Positions 9,100 to 18,279 of a stretch of DNA of 64,000 nt are shown here, piece after piece. The notes beneath the pieces were generated by a model. That model saw nothing but the letters and a program-made list of their open reading frames with translations, ran no database searches and was not told the DNA's origin. The stretch spans positions 124,001 through 188,000 of the forward strand of contig NZ_JANIGL010000006.1 in the NCBI RefSeq assembly GCF_024518675.1, in the 5' to 3' direction. This DNA comes from Pseudoalteromonas shioyasakiensis. GTDB taxonomy: Bacteria; Pseudomonadota; Gammaproteobacteria; Enterobacterales; Alteromonadaceae. The number at the start of each line of letters is the position of its first letter. The first letter of the stretch is position 1. The position numbers and the translations under genes were made by a program.

Positions 9100-10341
9100 A
9101 TGATGGAATTTAAAAATGTATCTGTAGTGGGGCTTGGTTATATAGGGCTGCCAACTGCCGCGGTGATCGCTTCGCGTGGGGTTAATGTAATAGGACTTGA
9201 TGTTAGTCAACATGCTGTAGATACAATTAATGCCGGTAATGTGCATATCGTAGAGCCAGATCTTGATATGGTTGTACGCAGTGCTGTACAAGCTGGTAAT
9301 CTAAAAGCAACTACCATAGCTGAAAAAGCGGATGCTTTTATGGTCGCTGTTCCAACTCCTTTCAAAGATAATTATGAAGCTGATTTAACCTATATAGAGT
9401 CTGCCGCTAAAGCAATTGCCCCTGTGCTTGAAAAAGGCAATCTAGTTATTCTTGAATCGACTTCGCCTGTTGGTGCAACAGAAGAGCTTGCAAAATGGTT
9501 GGCGCAAGCACGCCCTGATTTAACTTTTCCGCAAACCCATGGTAGCGAAGCTGATATCAATGTTGCTCATTGCCCTGAGCGTGTTTTACCTGGCCATGTA
9601 TTACGTGAATTAGTAGAGAATGACCGTGTTATTGGTGGGATGTCTGAAGCTTGCTCTAAAAAAGCTGTGGCTCTTTACAAAATATTTGTAAAAGGTGAGT
9701 GCTTGCTTACCAATGCTCGTACCGCTGAAATGGCTAAGCTAACAGAAAACTCATTCAGAGATGTGAATATTGCCTTTGCCAATGAGCTTTCTATGATATG
9801 CGATAAGCTTAGTATCGACGTGTGGGAATTAATAAAACTGGCAAACCGTCACCCGCGTGTAAATATATTAAACCCAGGCCCGGGTGTTGGCGGGCATTGT
9901 ATTGCCGTGGATCCGTGGTTTATTGTGAGCTCAGCGCCAGAAACTGCCAAGTTAATTCGCCAAGCTCGCGAGGTAAACGACAGCAAGCCGCATTATGTAC
10001 TTAAACAAATTGTTGATGCTGCTGAACAGTTTAAAAAGCCCGTTGTTGCTTGTATGGGCGTGGCGTTTAAAGCTGATATAGACGATTTACGCGAAAGCCC
10101 AGCGCTGGATATAACTAAAATGCTTGCAGAACTAAATATTGCTGAAGTGTTAGTTGTTGAGCCAAATATTGACTCTCTACCAGAGTCTCTTACTCGATTA
10201 GGGGTTGAGCTGGTCACTGTAGAACAAGCTATTGAGCGCAGTAACACGTTAGCAGTGTTAGTTGACCATAAAGAATTTAAAGCAATTCCACCTGAACAAA
10301 TTGCAAAAAAAGTGATTGTAGATAGTCGCGGAATCTTTTAA
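9100..10341 (+). CDS. wecC: UDP-N-acetyl-D-mannosaminuronate dehydrogenase
   Basis: It oxidises UDP-ManNAc to UDP-ManNAcA in two NAD-dependent steps in the cytosol. The 413-residue protein has an N-terminal Rossmann motif GLGYIGLP (about 11-18), the ESTSPVGATEELA segment, the NSFRDVNIAFANEL central helix and the catalytic cysteine at about residue 267 in GVGGHCIAVDPWF, all as in the nucleotide-sugar dehydrogenase family and closer to WecC than Ugd. A second ATG three bases downstream has slightly better spacing from the GGAG box. A hairpin terminator follows the stop, yet wecB continues on the same strand. Confidence 0.93.
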   Translation: MMEFKNVSVVGLGYIGLPTAAVIASRGVNVIGLDVSQHAVDTINAGNVHIVEPDLDMVVRSAVQAGNLKATTIAEKADAFMVAVPTPFKDNYEADLTYIESAAKAIAPVLEKGNLVILESTSPVGATEELAKWLAQARPDLTFPQTHGSEADINVAHCPERVLPGHVLRELVENDRVIGGMSEACSKKAVALYKIFVKGECLLTNARTAEMAKLTENSFRDVNIAFANELSMICDKLSIDVWELIKLANRHPRVNILNPGPGVGGHCIAVDPWFIVSSAPETAKLIRQAREVNDSKPHYVLKQIVDAAEQFKKPVVACMGVAFKADIDDLRESPALDITKMLAELNIAEVLVVEPNIDSLPESLTRLGVELVTVEQAIERSNTLAVLVDHKEFKAIPPEQIAKKVIVDSRGIF

Positions 10342-10360
10342 GTAAACGTATAAAGTTATA

Positions 10361-10388
10361 AAGCCCGCCATAAAATGGCGGGCTTTTA
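10361..10388 (+). terminator. Hairpin terminator after wecC
   Basis: AAGCCCGCCA and TGGCGGGCTT form a near-perfect GC-rich stem with a short A-rich loop, followed by TTATTTT. It lies between wecC and wecB, only about 15 bases before the wecB start, so it may only partly stop transcription. Confidence 0.8.
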
Positions 10389-10402
10389 TTTTAGGAAAGT
10401 AA

Positions 10403-11527
10403 ATGAAAGTTTTAACTGTATTTGGCACACGCCCAGAAGCTATTAAAATGGCACCTTTAGTTTTAGCGCTTGAAAATGCACCTGAAATTGAAGCAAAAGT
10501 GTGCGTGACCGCCCAGCATAGAGAGATGCTAGACCAAGTGTTAGCGCTATTTGAAATTACTCCTGATTATGACCTTAATATTATGAAAGCTGGTCAAGAT
10601 CTCTATGACATTACAAGTAAAATTCTTTTAGGCTTACGTGATGTACTTGATGAATTTCAACCTGACTGGGTGTTAGTACATGGTGATACAACCACGACCT
10701 TTGCTGCATCAATGGCTGCATTTTATAAACAAATAAATGTAGGGCATGTAGAAGCAGGTTTGCGAACAGGCAATTTATACAGCCCATGGCCGGAAGAGGC
10801 AAACCGTACTTTAACAGGTGTGCTGGCAACTAAGCACTTTGCCCCTACTCAGGCATCAGCCGATAACTTATTACATGAGCATGTGCCGAGTAAGCATATT
10901 CATATCACCGGAAACACGGTAATTGATGCACTGTTACAAGTAAAAAATGATGTTTTGCCAAATGCGCAAATACAGCAGCAAATGACAGAAAAATTTGCTT
11001 CATTTCTTGATAAACCTTATGTGTTAATTACAGGGCACCGCCGTGAAAGCTTTGGTGGTGGTTTTGAGCGTATTTGTGAGTCTATTTCACAGCTTGCCGT
11101 GAAGTACCCTAACTTTAACTTTGTCTATCCAGTACATTTAAACCCTAATGTACAAGAACCAGTAAATCGCTTGCTGGCAGATAAAGCCAATGTAAAACTT
11201 ATTGAACCACAAGATTATCTACCATTTGTATTTTTGATGGATCGTTCATACCTAATTTTAACTGATTCTGGTGGTGTACAAGAAGAAGCCCCCAGTTTAG
11301 GTAAACCAGTACTTGTGATGCGTGATACAACTGAGCGCCCCGAAGCCGTTGCTGCGGGTACGGTTAAATTGGTAGGAACGCACGTTGCAACTATTGTCGA
11401 TTCAGTCAGTGAATTGATAGATGATAGTAAAGTGTATGAGCAAATGAGCATTGCTCATAACCCTTATGGAGATGGGTTAGCGTGTCAACGAATCGTTGAA
11501 AATTTATTAGCTTCTAACAAGGCTTAG
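10403..11527 (+). CDS. wecB: UDP-N-acetylglucosamine 2-epimerase (non-hydrolysing)
   Basis: It interconverts UDP-GlcNAc and UDP-ManNAc in the cytosol and supplies the substrate of WecC next door. The 374-residue protein starts [19 protein letters not shown] and keeps the family's key blocks: [39 protein letters not shown] and [22 protein letters not shown]. Length matches E. coli WecB (376). A clear AGGAAAG ribosome site precedes the ATG. Together with wecC and the WecG-type gene it indicates ManNAcA in the surface glycan. Confidence 0.95.
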   Translation: MKVLTVFGTRPEAIKMAPLVLALENAPEIEAKVCVTAQHREMLDQVLALFEITPDYDLNIMKAGQDLYDITSKILLGLRDVLDEFQPDWVLVHGDTTTTFAASMAAFYKQINVGHVEAGLRTGNLYSPWPEEANRTLTGVLATKHFAPTQASADNLLHEHVPSKHIHITGNTVIDALLQVKNDVLPNAQIQQQMTEKFASFLDKPYVLITGHRRESFGGGFERICESISQLAVKYPNFNFVYPVHLNPNVQEPVNRLLADKANVKLIEPQDYLPFVFLMDRSYLILTDSGGVQEEAPSLGKPVLVMRDTTERPEAVAAGTVKLVGTHVATIVDSVSELIDDSKVYEQMSIAHNPYGDGLACQRIVENLLASNKA

Positions 11528-11775
11528 TTAGCAACCTTTATATTTATTATTGTTGTGGTTTAGTTAATAATAAGTAGGCTCAATTTTATTGTTAAAAATA
11601 GCCCCTTACGCAAGGTTACATTGCTTGCTGATACCAGCGCTTAAAGTAATTTGGTGGGGGTTATATTTTTAAGTTATTCAATCTAATGGTTGTTTATTAG
11701 AAATTTAGCGAACAATTGTAATATTCATTTTGCAATATAAAGTTTGTAATAGAGCTTATAGAGGGATCGCTTACC

Positions 11776-12942
11776 ATGAAAATTACAGTGGTTGGCACGG
11801 GTTATGTTGGTTTATCAAATGCTTTATTGTTGGCACAGCATAATCAGGTTGTCGCATTTGATATTGATAGTCAGAGAATTGCCAAGTTAGTAGATAAGTG
11901 CTCTCCAATTATCGATGATGATATAAGTTTGTTCCTTAAGCGCAGCGAACTTAATTTTACTGCAACGACAAACAAAGAAGCTGCACTTGCAGAGGCTGAG
12001 TTTGTGATTATTGCTACGCCGACAGATTATGACCCTCAAACAAATTATTTTAATACCAGCAGTGTTGAATCGGTTATTCAAGATGTACTTAAAGTAAATC
12101 CAGATGCAGTCATTATTATTAAATCGACTGTACCTGTTGGTTTTACCGAGTCTATCTGTGAAAAGTTGAACACAGATAAAGTTATTTTTTCTCCTGAGTT
12201 TTTGCGTGAAGGTAAAGCATTACACGACAACTTACACCCATCACGTATTATTGTTGGTGAGCAAAGCGAGCGCGCTAAGCAGTTTGCAAGTTTATTAGCA
12301 AAAGGTGCGATTAAATCAGATATTGATATTCTTTTCACAAATGCAACAGAGGCGGAAGCGATTAAACTGTTTTCGAACACTTACCTTGCAATGCGTGTGG
12401 CTTATTTTAATGAACTTGATAGTTATGCTGAAAGCCATGGCTTAGATTCAAAACAAATAATAGAAGGAGTTGGGTTAGATCCACGTATTGGCAACCATTA
12501 TAATAATCCTTCTTTCGGATATGGTGGCTACTGCTTGCCTAAAGACACGAAACAACTGTTGGCAAACTATAAAAATGTACCTAATAACATTATTGGTGCC
12601 ATTGTTGATGCGAATACCACCCGCAAAGATTTTGTCGCGAATGCTATTATTAATCGAAACCCCAAAGTGGTGGGGGTTTACCGATTAGTAATGAAAACAG
12701 GCTCAGATAACTTTAGAGCGTCTGCTATTCAGGGCATTATGAAGCGTATTAAAGCAAAAGGTATTGAAGTGGTTATTTATGAGCCAAGCCTTACCGATAC
12801 TCGCTTTTTTAATTCTCGTGTTATGACTGACTTAAATGAGTTTAAACAGCTTGCAGATGTGGTGGTATCAAACCGTATGTCTGAAGAGCTAAGCGATGTT
12901 GCAGATAAAGTGTATACACGTGATTTATTCGGCAATGATTAA
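11776..12942 (+). CDS. ugd: UDP-glucose 6-dehydrogenase
   Basis: It makes UDP-glucuronate from UDP-glucose with two NAD. The 388-residue length is the same as E. coli Ugd. The N-terminal dinucleotide motif is GTGYVGLS (7-14). [24 protein letters not shown] and the catalytic Cys at about 253 in [14 protein letters not shown] are all present. An AGAGGGA ribosome site precedes the ATG. galU, which supplies UDP-glucose, follows after about 380 bases, so the two are probably functionally linked but may be separately transcribed. Confidence 0.95.
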   Translation: MKITVVGTGYVGLSNALLLAQHNQVVAFDIDSQRIAKLVDKCSPIIDDDISLFLKRSELNFTATTNKEAALAEAEFVIIATPTDYDPQTNYFNTSSVESVIQDVLKVNPDAVIIIKSTVPVGFTESICEKLNTDKVIFSPEFLREGKALHDNLHPSRIIVGEQSERAKQFASLLAKGAIKSDIDILFTNATEAEAIKLFSNTYLAMRVAYFNELDSYAESHGLDSKQIIEGVGLDPRIGNHYNNPSFGYGGYCLPKDTKQLLANYKNVPNNIIGAIVDANTTRKDFVANAIINRNPKVVGVYRLVMKTGSDNFRASAIQGIMKRIKAKGIEVVIYEPSLTDTRFFNSRVMTDLNEFKQLADVVVSNRMSEELSDVADKVYTRDLFGND

Positions 12943-13320
12943 CCGTTAAGCATATTACCAGTAATCATCCTGTTTATGTTTTTTACTCTTTTATTAAGAG
13001 GTTAACTAACACAGTTAGGCGTTGACAGCCGCGTTGTTAACGCCCAATAGAGCTATTTTAAGTGTTTGTATGCCCGTAACTAAAACCGATTAAGCGGTTA
13101 CACCTCCTCCCGTTTACCCACTTTGCGCTACAGAAATAAAAAACGAATATGTTAGTCATACTCGTTATGAATAGAGTCTATGGAAAATAGTCATAAAGGT
13201 TGATTTTTGGGTACAGCTTTGTAATCCTATTACTACGTTAGGTGGTAATTCATCTCCCATCAAGTTTTAGGCTGCTAACGTAAATATAAATTGAATTAAC
13301 TTATAGATAAAGGACTAATC
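12943..13320 (+). other. Intergenic region between ugd and galU
   Basis: No gene is evident. A weak hairpin (CTCTT/AAGAG) lies soon after the ugd stop. A TTGACA hexamer occurs at 13022-13027, but its partner -10 (CAATAG at 13045) is poor, so a galU promoter there is only a suggestion. The AAAGGAC ribosome site for galU ends the region. Confidence 0.35.
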
Positions 13321-14232
13321 ATGAAAGCAGTTATCCCTGTTGCAGGCCTTGGTACGCGTATGTTGCCAATGACAAAAGCTATCCCAAAAGAAATGCTCCC
13401 TTTGGTTGATAAACCACTTATTCAATACATTGTTGCAGAATGTATTGCTGCAGATGTTAAAGAGATCGTATTAGTTACTCATAGCTCCAAGAATGCAATC
13501 GAAAACCATTTTGATACAAGTTATGAGCTAGAAGCCACGCTTGAAAAACGTGTTAAACGGACTCTTTTGGATGAAGTTCGCTCAATTTGCCCTACAGATG
13601 TCACTATTATGAGTGTTCGTCAAGGTGAAGCTAAAGGCTTGGGACATGCAATTTTATGTGCAAAGCCAATTGTGGGCGAAAGTGATTTTATAGTTTTATT
13701 ACCAGATGTTATTTTGGATGCTTACACGGCAGATCAAAAAACTGAAAACCTAGCCGCAATGATCAAGCGGTTTAATGAAACCCGAGCAAGCCAAATAATG
13801 CTTGAGCCGGTAGCTTACGATGATGTAAGTAAATATGGTATTGCCGATATCAATGGTGCGAAGCTGACTGCTGGCAACAGTACGATCATCAAAACGATGG
13901 TTGAAAAGCCTGATGCCGATAAAGCCCCTTCAAATTTAGCGGTTGTTGGTCGTTATGTGCTTAGTAAAAGTATTTGGCCTTTACTAGCGAAAACACCTGT
14001 AGGCGCAGGTGGTGAAATCCAATTAACCGACTCGATTGATAAGCTAATAACACAAGAGACTGTAGAAGCATTTCACATGAGTGGCCGTTCCCATGATTGT
14101 GGTGATAAACAGGGCTATCTAAAAGCGATTGTTGAGTACAGCATGCGTGATGAAAAATTAGGTGCAGAGTTTAGTGAGTTCTTGTCTGAGTTAGTAAACC
14201 CAGAAAAACCAAGCCACTTAAAGATTGTCTGA
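13321..14232 (+). CDS. galU: UTP--glucose-1-phosphate uridylyltransferase
   Basis: It makes UDP-glucose from UTP and glucose-1-phosphate in the cytosol, feeding Ugd upstream and other glycan pathways. The 303-residue protein opens with the nucleotidyltransferase signature [20 protein letters not shown]. It retains LLPDVILD (metal and nucleotide site), VEKP and [10 protein letters not shown], as in bacterial GalU. A strong ribosome site (AAAGGAC) precedes the ATG. A terminator hairpin starts within the last coding bases. Confidence 0.95.
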   Translation: MKAVIPVAGLGTRMLPMTKAIPKEMLPLVDKPLIQYIVAECIAADVKEIVLVTHSSKNAIENHFDTSYELEATLEKRVKRTLLDEVRSICPTDVTIMSVRQGEAKGLGHAILCAKPIVGESDFIVLLPDVILDAYTADQKTENLAAMIKRFNETRASQIMLEPVAYDDVSKYGIADINGAKLTAGNSTIIKTMVEKPDADKAPSNLAVVGRYVLSKSIWPLLAKTPVGAGGEIQLTDSIDKLITQETVEAFHMSGRSHDCGDKQGYLKAIVEYSMRDEKLGAEFSEFLSELVNPEKPSHLKIV

Positions 14233-14249
14233 AGAGGCTTGGTTTTCTG
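14201..14249 (+). terminator. Probable galU terminator overlapping the coding end
   Basis: AACCAAGCC at 14207-14215 pairs with GGCTTGGTT at 14236-14244; flanking CAGAAA and TTCTG extend the stem. A TTTTCT run follows. The left arm lies inside the galU reading frame, so the stem spans the stop codon. Confidence 0.55.
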
Positions 14250-14643
14250 TAAACTAATTGAATTCAAAAAGTTACAACGCAGAGCAAATAGGCCTTAAGC
14301 TGACGTTGCTCTTAGTCCTATACAAGCGGTTTCATTATTATATTCCATATAGATAAAATAAGTTGATGTTCTACAAGCTGCTTTGAAGAGCACTAGCTTT
14401 GCGAGTTTATGATGCTATATGATAGGTTATTCTAGCAGCTAAGCTCATCTCTTATATTAACACTAGATGATTAATATACATGATGAGATGAGCTTGTAGT
14501 AAGTGTTGCTAAGTCATTAGTAATAAATAATAAAAACTAAATGGCTATAGGTGTAGATTAAATTTCGATGAATTGCTATCGATAATTATACTATATCATC
14601 GTGGCCTTAAGGTTGTTGGCCAGCAATCGCTTGATAAATATTA
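14250..14643. other. Intergenic region between convergent galU and the GT-C candidate
   Basis: No gene is seen. The main structure is a long AT-rich hairpin at 14441-14495: AAGCTCATCTC pairs perfectly with GAGATGAGCTT and an inner TATATTAA/TTAATATA pair extends it. It sits between two converging genes and may act as a bidirectional terminator, though U-runs are weak on both strands. Confidence 0.4.
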
Positions 14644-15759
14644 TTACATTAGTTGATAGACGCGATATATTATAAGAAGTACAGGTGGTAAAAAACCAGC
14701 CACACCCAAAGGTCCATATAAGCTAAATATCAATAAATGCTTGTTTTTTATCTTTGCGGCTTTGTCTCTTTCGGTTGTAATAAAAATAACAAAAATAGAT
14801 ATATAGATGAATGCTAGCCACCTTCCCCAATCGGTGCCAAGCAAAAACATAGGAAAGCTAGAGATTAATATTAAATAGTATTGAGGTTTTTTAAATTCAA
14901 TACCGATTAAATATAGGTATATGAGTAGAAGTAAATATACAAGCACCATATAAATTGTAGATATGTTAAAAGTTAATTTATTTGATGTGAAAAAGAGATT
15001 GTCAGAAATACTTCTTGTCCAAACCTTTAAAGGCTCTCCAGTTAAGTTAGTTGTATGGTACTCTATATATGATATCGGTAAGTTGCTCTTTGAAAATGAA
15101 TCTAGTATTTGTTCATAGCCTAATTCATACGAGCCAAATAAGACTACTATTAATATCGACAAAATTAAAAAGTATAAAGTTTTACACTTTATTGACTCAA
15201 TAAAAATTTCTTTTAATGAGCCTAATTTAACTCTATCAGACAAATATAGAAGGAATGCTCCTGGGAGTAATGCAAATACATAGATCTCATGAATTAATAT
15301 ACCGATCATAGAAAAGGTAAAAAATAAAATAGGGTTCTTTCTATATATTATGCTTAACATGAATAGTGCAACAAGTATCGGGTCAAATCTTCCTAGATCT
15401 GAACCGAATTGCATAAATGTTGCTGGTGATAAGATAAAAAGAATATAAATAAAGCTTTTATTTAATCCAAGTTTATAAAAAAAATAGTGAGTTGTTGCAA
15501 TAAAGAATATAATAAAAGAAAGCTGAAATAGAAGTAGGGAACCTTGAGTAAATGAACCATTTGAAAAATAATAAAAACTCCCTATAAAGCCTCTTTTTAC
15601 AAACCCAAAATCCATATAATTTATTGCATAATGAGTCGCATTCCAAGCCATGGTTAAATCTTTAAATGTAAGCTCTTTAGTTATGTTAAAAACAGCTACA
15701 CTAATTAATGAGATTAAAAATGATATGAATATATACCTGTGTTGTTTGAAGTAAATCAT
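14644..15759 (-). CDS. Polytopic membrane protein, candidate GT-C glycosyltransferase
   Basis: I do not recognise a named family. The 371-residue product has about nine to ten hydrophobic helices. An early extracytoplasmic loop after the first helix contains DFGFVKRGFIGS, and later loops contain DLGRFD and TDWGRW. Acidic residues in the first large loop after TM1 are a general GT-C feature. Its start overlaps the DprE2-like stop by 4 bases (ATGA type), so it belongs to that operon. Inference: it uses the polyprenyl-linked pentose made by its neighbours. The gene is AT-rich. It could instead be a polymerase or an unrelated membrane protein. Confidence 0.55.
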   Translation of the reverse strand: MIYFKQHRYIFISFLISLISVAVFNITKELTFKDLTMAWNATHYAINYMDFGFVKRGFIGSFYYFSNGSFTQGSLLLFQLSFIIFFIATTHYFFYKLGLNKSFIYILFILSPATFMQFGSDLGRFDPILVALFMLSIIYRKNPILFFTFSMIGILIHEIYVFALLPGAFLLYLSDRVKLGSLKEIFIESIKCKTLYFLILSILIVVLFGSYELGYEQILDSFSKSNLPISYIEYHTTNLTGEPLKVWTRSISDNLFFTSNKLTFNISTIYMVLVYLLLLIYLYLIGIEFKKPQYYLILISSFPMFLLGTDWGRWLAFIYISIFVIFITTERDKAAKIKNKHLLIFSLYGPLGVAGFLPPVLLIIYRVYQLM

Positions 15760-16493
15760 AATTTCAACCGAGTGAAAACGAACTTAGGTATAAACTTAAT
15801 GACAGTCATAATGATAAACCAAAAAGCGGGTGTATAAGAAAAAGAACTTTTTTTACTTATTCGTTTTTTGATGATTTGAGCAACCTTATCAGGTTTTGCC
15901 CATAGAGCTCCTTTATTAAACTCAGCTGTCATAGGTGTATCAACAAAACCAGGTTTAATATCGAGGACATGAACACCTGACTTATTGAGTCTCTGTGCCA
16001 GTCCTTGCAAGAAAGTTGAGACCATACCTTTTGCTGCACCATACACATAGTTTGACTGACGTCCTCTGTCTCCAGCAACGCTGGTGATAACGGTTATGTT
16101 TCCTTTTTTTTGTAGCTCCATTTTATTTGCTGTGTGAGTGAGAAGGGAGATAACACTAATGCCATTGGTATTTAGCTCCTCGATTGCTTGTGTAGTATCA
16201 TTTTGACACAGCTCTTGGTTAGGGAGACTACCGTGAGCAATAAGAACTACATCAACATAACCTAGAGTTTCGAAAGCTTGCTCAATAAGAACTTCGTGAG
16301 AATCAAATTGGTTCGCATCAAATGCCGAAGTATGAACTGTGTTTGCTCCTCTCACAGTTAAATCGTTTATAATGCTTTCGAGCCTTGTTGTATTTCTTGC
16401 GATGAGGTATAGATTAGCTTTCTCTGCAGCGTATAGCTTCGCAACTTCTTCTGCCATCGCTGAAGTTGCCCCGATTATAATAATATTTTTCAC
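15756..16493 (-). CDS. dprE2: SDR-family reductase, DprE2-like (polyprenyl-phosphoryl-2-keto-pentose reductase)
   Basis: A 245-residue short-chain dehydrogenase. The N-terminal NAD(P) site is GATSAMAEEVAKLYA, the active-site region is TSVAGDRGRQSNYVYGAAKG with YxxxK, and PGFVDTPMT follows. In mycobacteria DprE2 reduces the 2-keto intermediate to decaprenyl-phosphoryl-arabinose, partnering the flavoprotein DprE1. Here it lies 5 bases after a DprE1-like gene, which is the strongest argument for the assignment. A C-terminal hydrophobic segment (about 225-242) suggests membrane association. Product stereochemistry is inferred only. Confidence 0.8.
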   Translation of the reverse strand: MKNIIIIGATSAMAEEVAKLYAAEKANLYLIARNTTRLESIINDLTVRGANTVHTSAFDANQFDSHEVLIEQAFETLGYVDVVLIAHGSLPNQELCQNDTTQAIEELNTNGISVISLLTHTANKMELQKKGNITVITSVAGDRGRQSNYVYGAAKGMVSTFLQGLAQRLNKSGVHVLDIKPGFVDTPMTAEFNKGALWAKPDKVAQIIKKRISKKSSFSYTPAFWFIIMTVIKFIPKFVFTRLKL

Positions 16494-16498
16494 AATTT

Positions 16499-17788
16499 TT
16501 ACAATCCTATTCTTTTAGACTGGAGCGAGAGGTATCGTTCATCTGCGCCATATTTTTTTCTTAATACTTGAAACTTTTTCCAATGAGGGTAACTTGCTTT
16601 AAACATCTCCTCTGACATTCTAACGTCTTTGGAGAGGTATATGCGCCCTTTGTATTTCCTCACGATGAGGTCGAGACGATCTAATAAAGCAAATAATTTG
16701 TTGTTTAGCTTGAAATCAAGCGCTAGAGTATACCCCTCCAGAGGGAAAGATAAATAATTTATGTTACCTTTACCAAACACTTTCAATACCGCAAGGAATG
16801 AACCTTGTTTCGATTCAGCGATAGCTTCAAGAATTTCTTTAAGTCCCTCTTTTCCAGCTTCTTTAGGAATAACAAACTGATATTGAGTAAAGCCATTTTT
16901 ACCATACATACGGTTCCAGTTACTGATTCCGTCAAGGGGGTAGAAAAATGAATCATAGTGTATTGTGTTGTTCAGTTCTTCCTTGACTTGTTTGTTATAA
17001 TAAGCAGAATTAAAAGCCTGTATCGTGTATTTGTTAAGTAGGAAAGAAGGCATATCGCATGGCATATTTAATACGCCGCTTTTATGCGTAGTTAATTCAC
17101 CTTTGCATGCGTGCTCTCCAAGCATTAATAATGAGCGACCGAGATTGCTGCCTGTAGAAAGACAGTCGATCCATGCTACAGAATAGGTAGCATCTCTATA
17201 CTGCTCAAATAGCTCTAAGACAGTATCAAGGTTTTTAGCTTTTATTACTTTCTGATTGATGTAGGAACTTGTTATTGGCCTTAATTTGAATGTTGCTTTA
17301 GTAATGATACCAGTTAGCCCCATACCTCCACATGTTGCGTGGAATAAATCTGAGTTTTCTTCTCTTGAGCAAGAGATCTCTTCGCCCTGTATACAGATAG
17401 TTAAAGAAGTAACATGGTCACTAAAACATCCATCTATATGGTGATTTTTTCCGTGAACATCACTTGCAATTGCGCCACCTACTGTTACGAATTTAGTGCC
17501 TGGAGTAACGTATAAAAACCACCCCTTAGGCACAAAATTCATTAGGATATCATGGAGTGAAACACCAGCTTCACAGTGAAGTTGCCCTGTATTTTCATCG
17601 AATGAGATAAAATGATTTAAGCGATTGCTTATTATAATATTTTCTGAAAGTGCGCTATCACCATAACTACGCCCTAAGCCTCTAGCTATAATATTTCTCT
17701 TTTCATTAGCTAACATGTGACTTGATAAAGGTGCGCTAATATTTGCATCAATATGCGGGTATTTCCCCCAACTGGTCATCTTTTTCAT
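16499..17788 (-). CDS. dprE1: FAD-dependent oxidase, DprE1-like (polyprenyl-phosphoribose 2'-epimerase subunit)
   Basis: This VAO-type flavoprotein has about 429 residues. It shows GRSYGDSALSE (FAD site), YVTPGTKFVTVGGAIASDVH and the HGKNHH stretch that in mycobacterial DprE1 lies beside the flavin. DprE1 oxidises polyprenyl-phosphoribose at C2, the first half of epimerisation to arabinose. The ATG at 17788 follows the GtrA-like stop by one base; an in-frame ATG at 17809 lacks a ribosome site. At the position I align to M. tuberculosis Cys387 the motif reads GYTLALDF, with Ala instead of Cys. That alignment is from memory. Confidence 0.83.
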   Translation of the reverse strand: MKKMTSWGKYPHIDANISAPLSSHMLANEKRNIIARGLGRSYGDSALSENIIISNRLNHFISFDENTGQLHCEAGVSLHDILMNFVPKGWFLYVTPGTKFVTVGGAIASDVHGKNHHIDGCFSDHVTSLTICIQGEEISCSREENSDLFHATCGGMGLTGIITKATFKLRPITSSYINQKVIKAKNLDTVLELFEQYRDATYSVAWIDCLSTGSNLGRSLLMLGEHACKGELTTHKSGVLNMPCDMPSFLLNKYTIQAFNSAYYNKQVKEELNNTIHYDSFFYPLDGISNWNRMYGKNGFTQYQFVIPKEAGKEGLKEILEAIAESKQGSFLAVLKVFGKGNINYLSFPLEGYTLALDFKLNNKLFALLDRLDLIVRKYKGRIYLSKDVRMSEEMFKASYPHWKKFQVLRKKYGADERYLSLQSKRIGL

Positions 17789-17789
17789 T

Positions 17790-18188
17790 TTAACGCTCGA
17801 TAAATACATATTTTTTATCTAAGTAATATTTAGCTACATATCCGAGGGACAAACCAATTACAGCGCCAACATAGCGCATTGTTTTGGTTTCAAACCAGAT
17901 ATCGAAAGTATATTCAGTGATCCAAAATAGAAGTGTAGTAATTATACCCATTAAACTGTAGAGCAAAAACGTAGTGAAACTCTGTTGCTGGCTTTTAGTT
18001 TCAAACTTAAAAATAAACCTCTTATCTAGTAGGTACTTTACAATTAAACCAGCCAAAGTGCCTATAAACATACTGACAACGATTTCATACTGGTGATGAT
18101 GAAATAGGTTGGATGTTATTTCTTGTGTGAAAAGGTTCACAATAGTCGCAATAATAGCAAAAGCGACATAGAGCATACTTTTAGTCAT
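17790..18188 (-). CDS. GtrA family membrane protein
   Basis: The 132-residue protein has four hydrophobic helices and the GtrA pattern, with a basic KYLLDKRFIF-type motif after helix two and again at the end (KYYLDKKYVF). GtrA-like proteins are linked to membrane translocation of polyprenyl-phosphate sugars. The mycobacterial homologue of this family (Rv3789) sits beside the dprE1/dprE2 genes, which matches the setting here. It is the first gene of the leftward operon and is divergent from the UbiA-like gene. Confidence 0.83.
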   Translation of the reverse strand: MTKSMLYVAFAIIATIVNLFTQEITSNLFHHHQYEIVVSMFIGTLAGLIVKYLLDKRFIFKFETKSQQQSFTTFLLYSLMGIITTLLFWITEYTFDIWFETKTMRYVGAVIGLSLGYVAKYYLDKKYVFIER

Positions 18189-18234
18189 TATTTATACATT
18201 GATTTTCATAAAGTAACACTCTATCATTTTGCCC

Positions 18235-18266
18235 AGATTTTGACTAGATTCTGCCTAGATTATATT
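18235..18266 (+). promoter_or_regulatory. Promoter-like region with three 11-bp direct repeats
   Basis: AGATT occurs at 18235, 18246 and 18257, an exact 11-base period with similar flanks (AGATTTTGACT, AGATTCTGCCT, AGATTATATT). A TTGACT at 18240 and TATATT at 18261 resemble -35 and -10 boxes with a short 15-base spacer, aimed at the UbiA-like gene that starts at 18280. The repeats may be an operator; this is inference. Confidence 0.4.
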
Positions 18267-18279
18267 AAGAAGAATTAAA

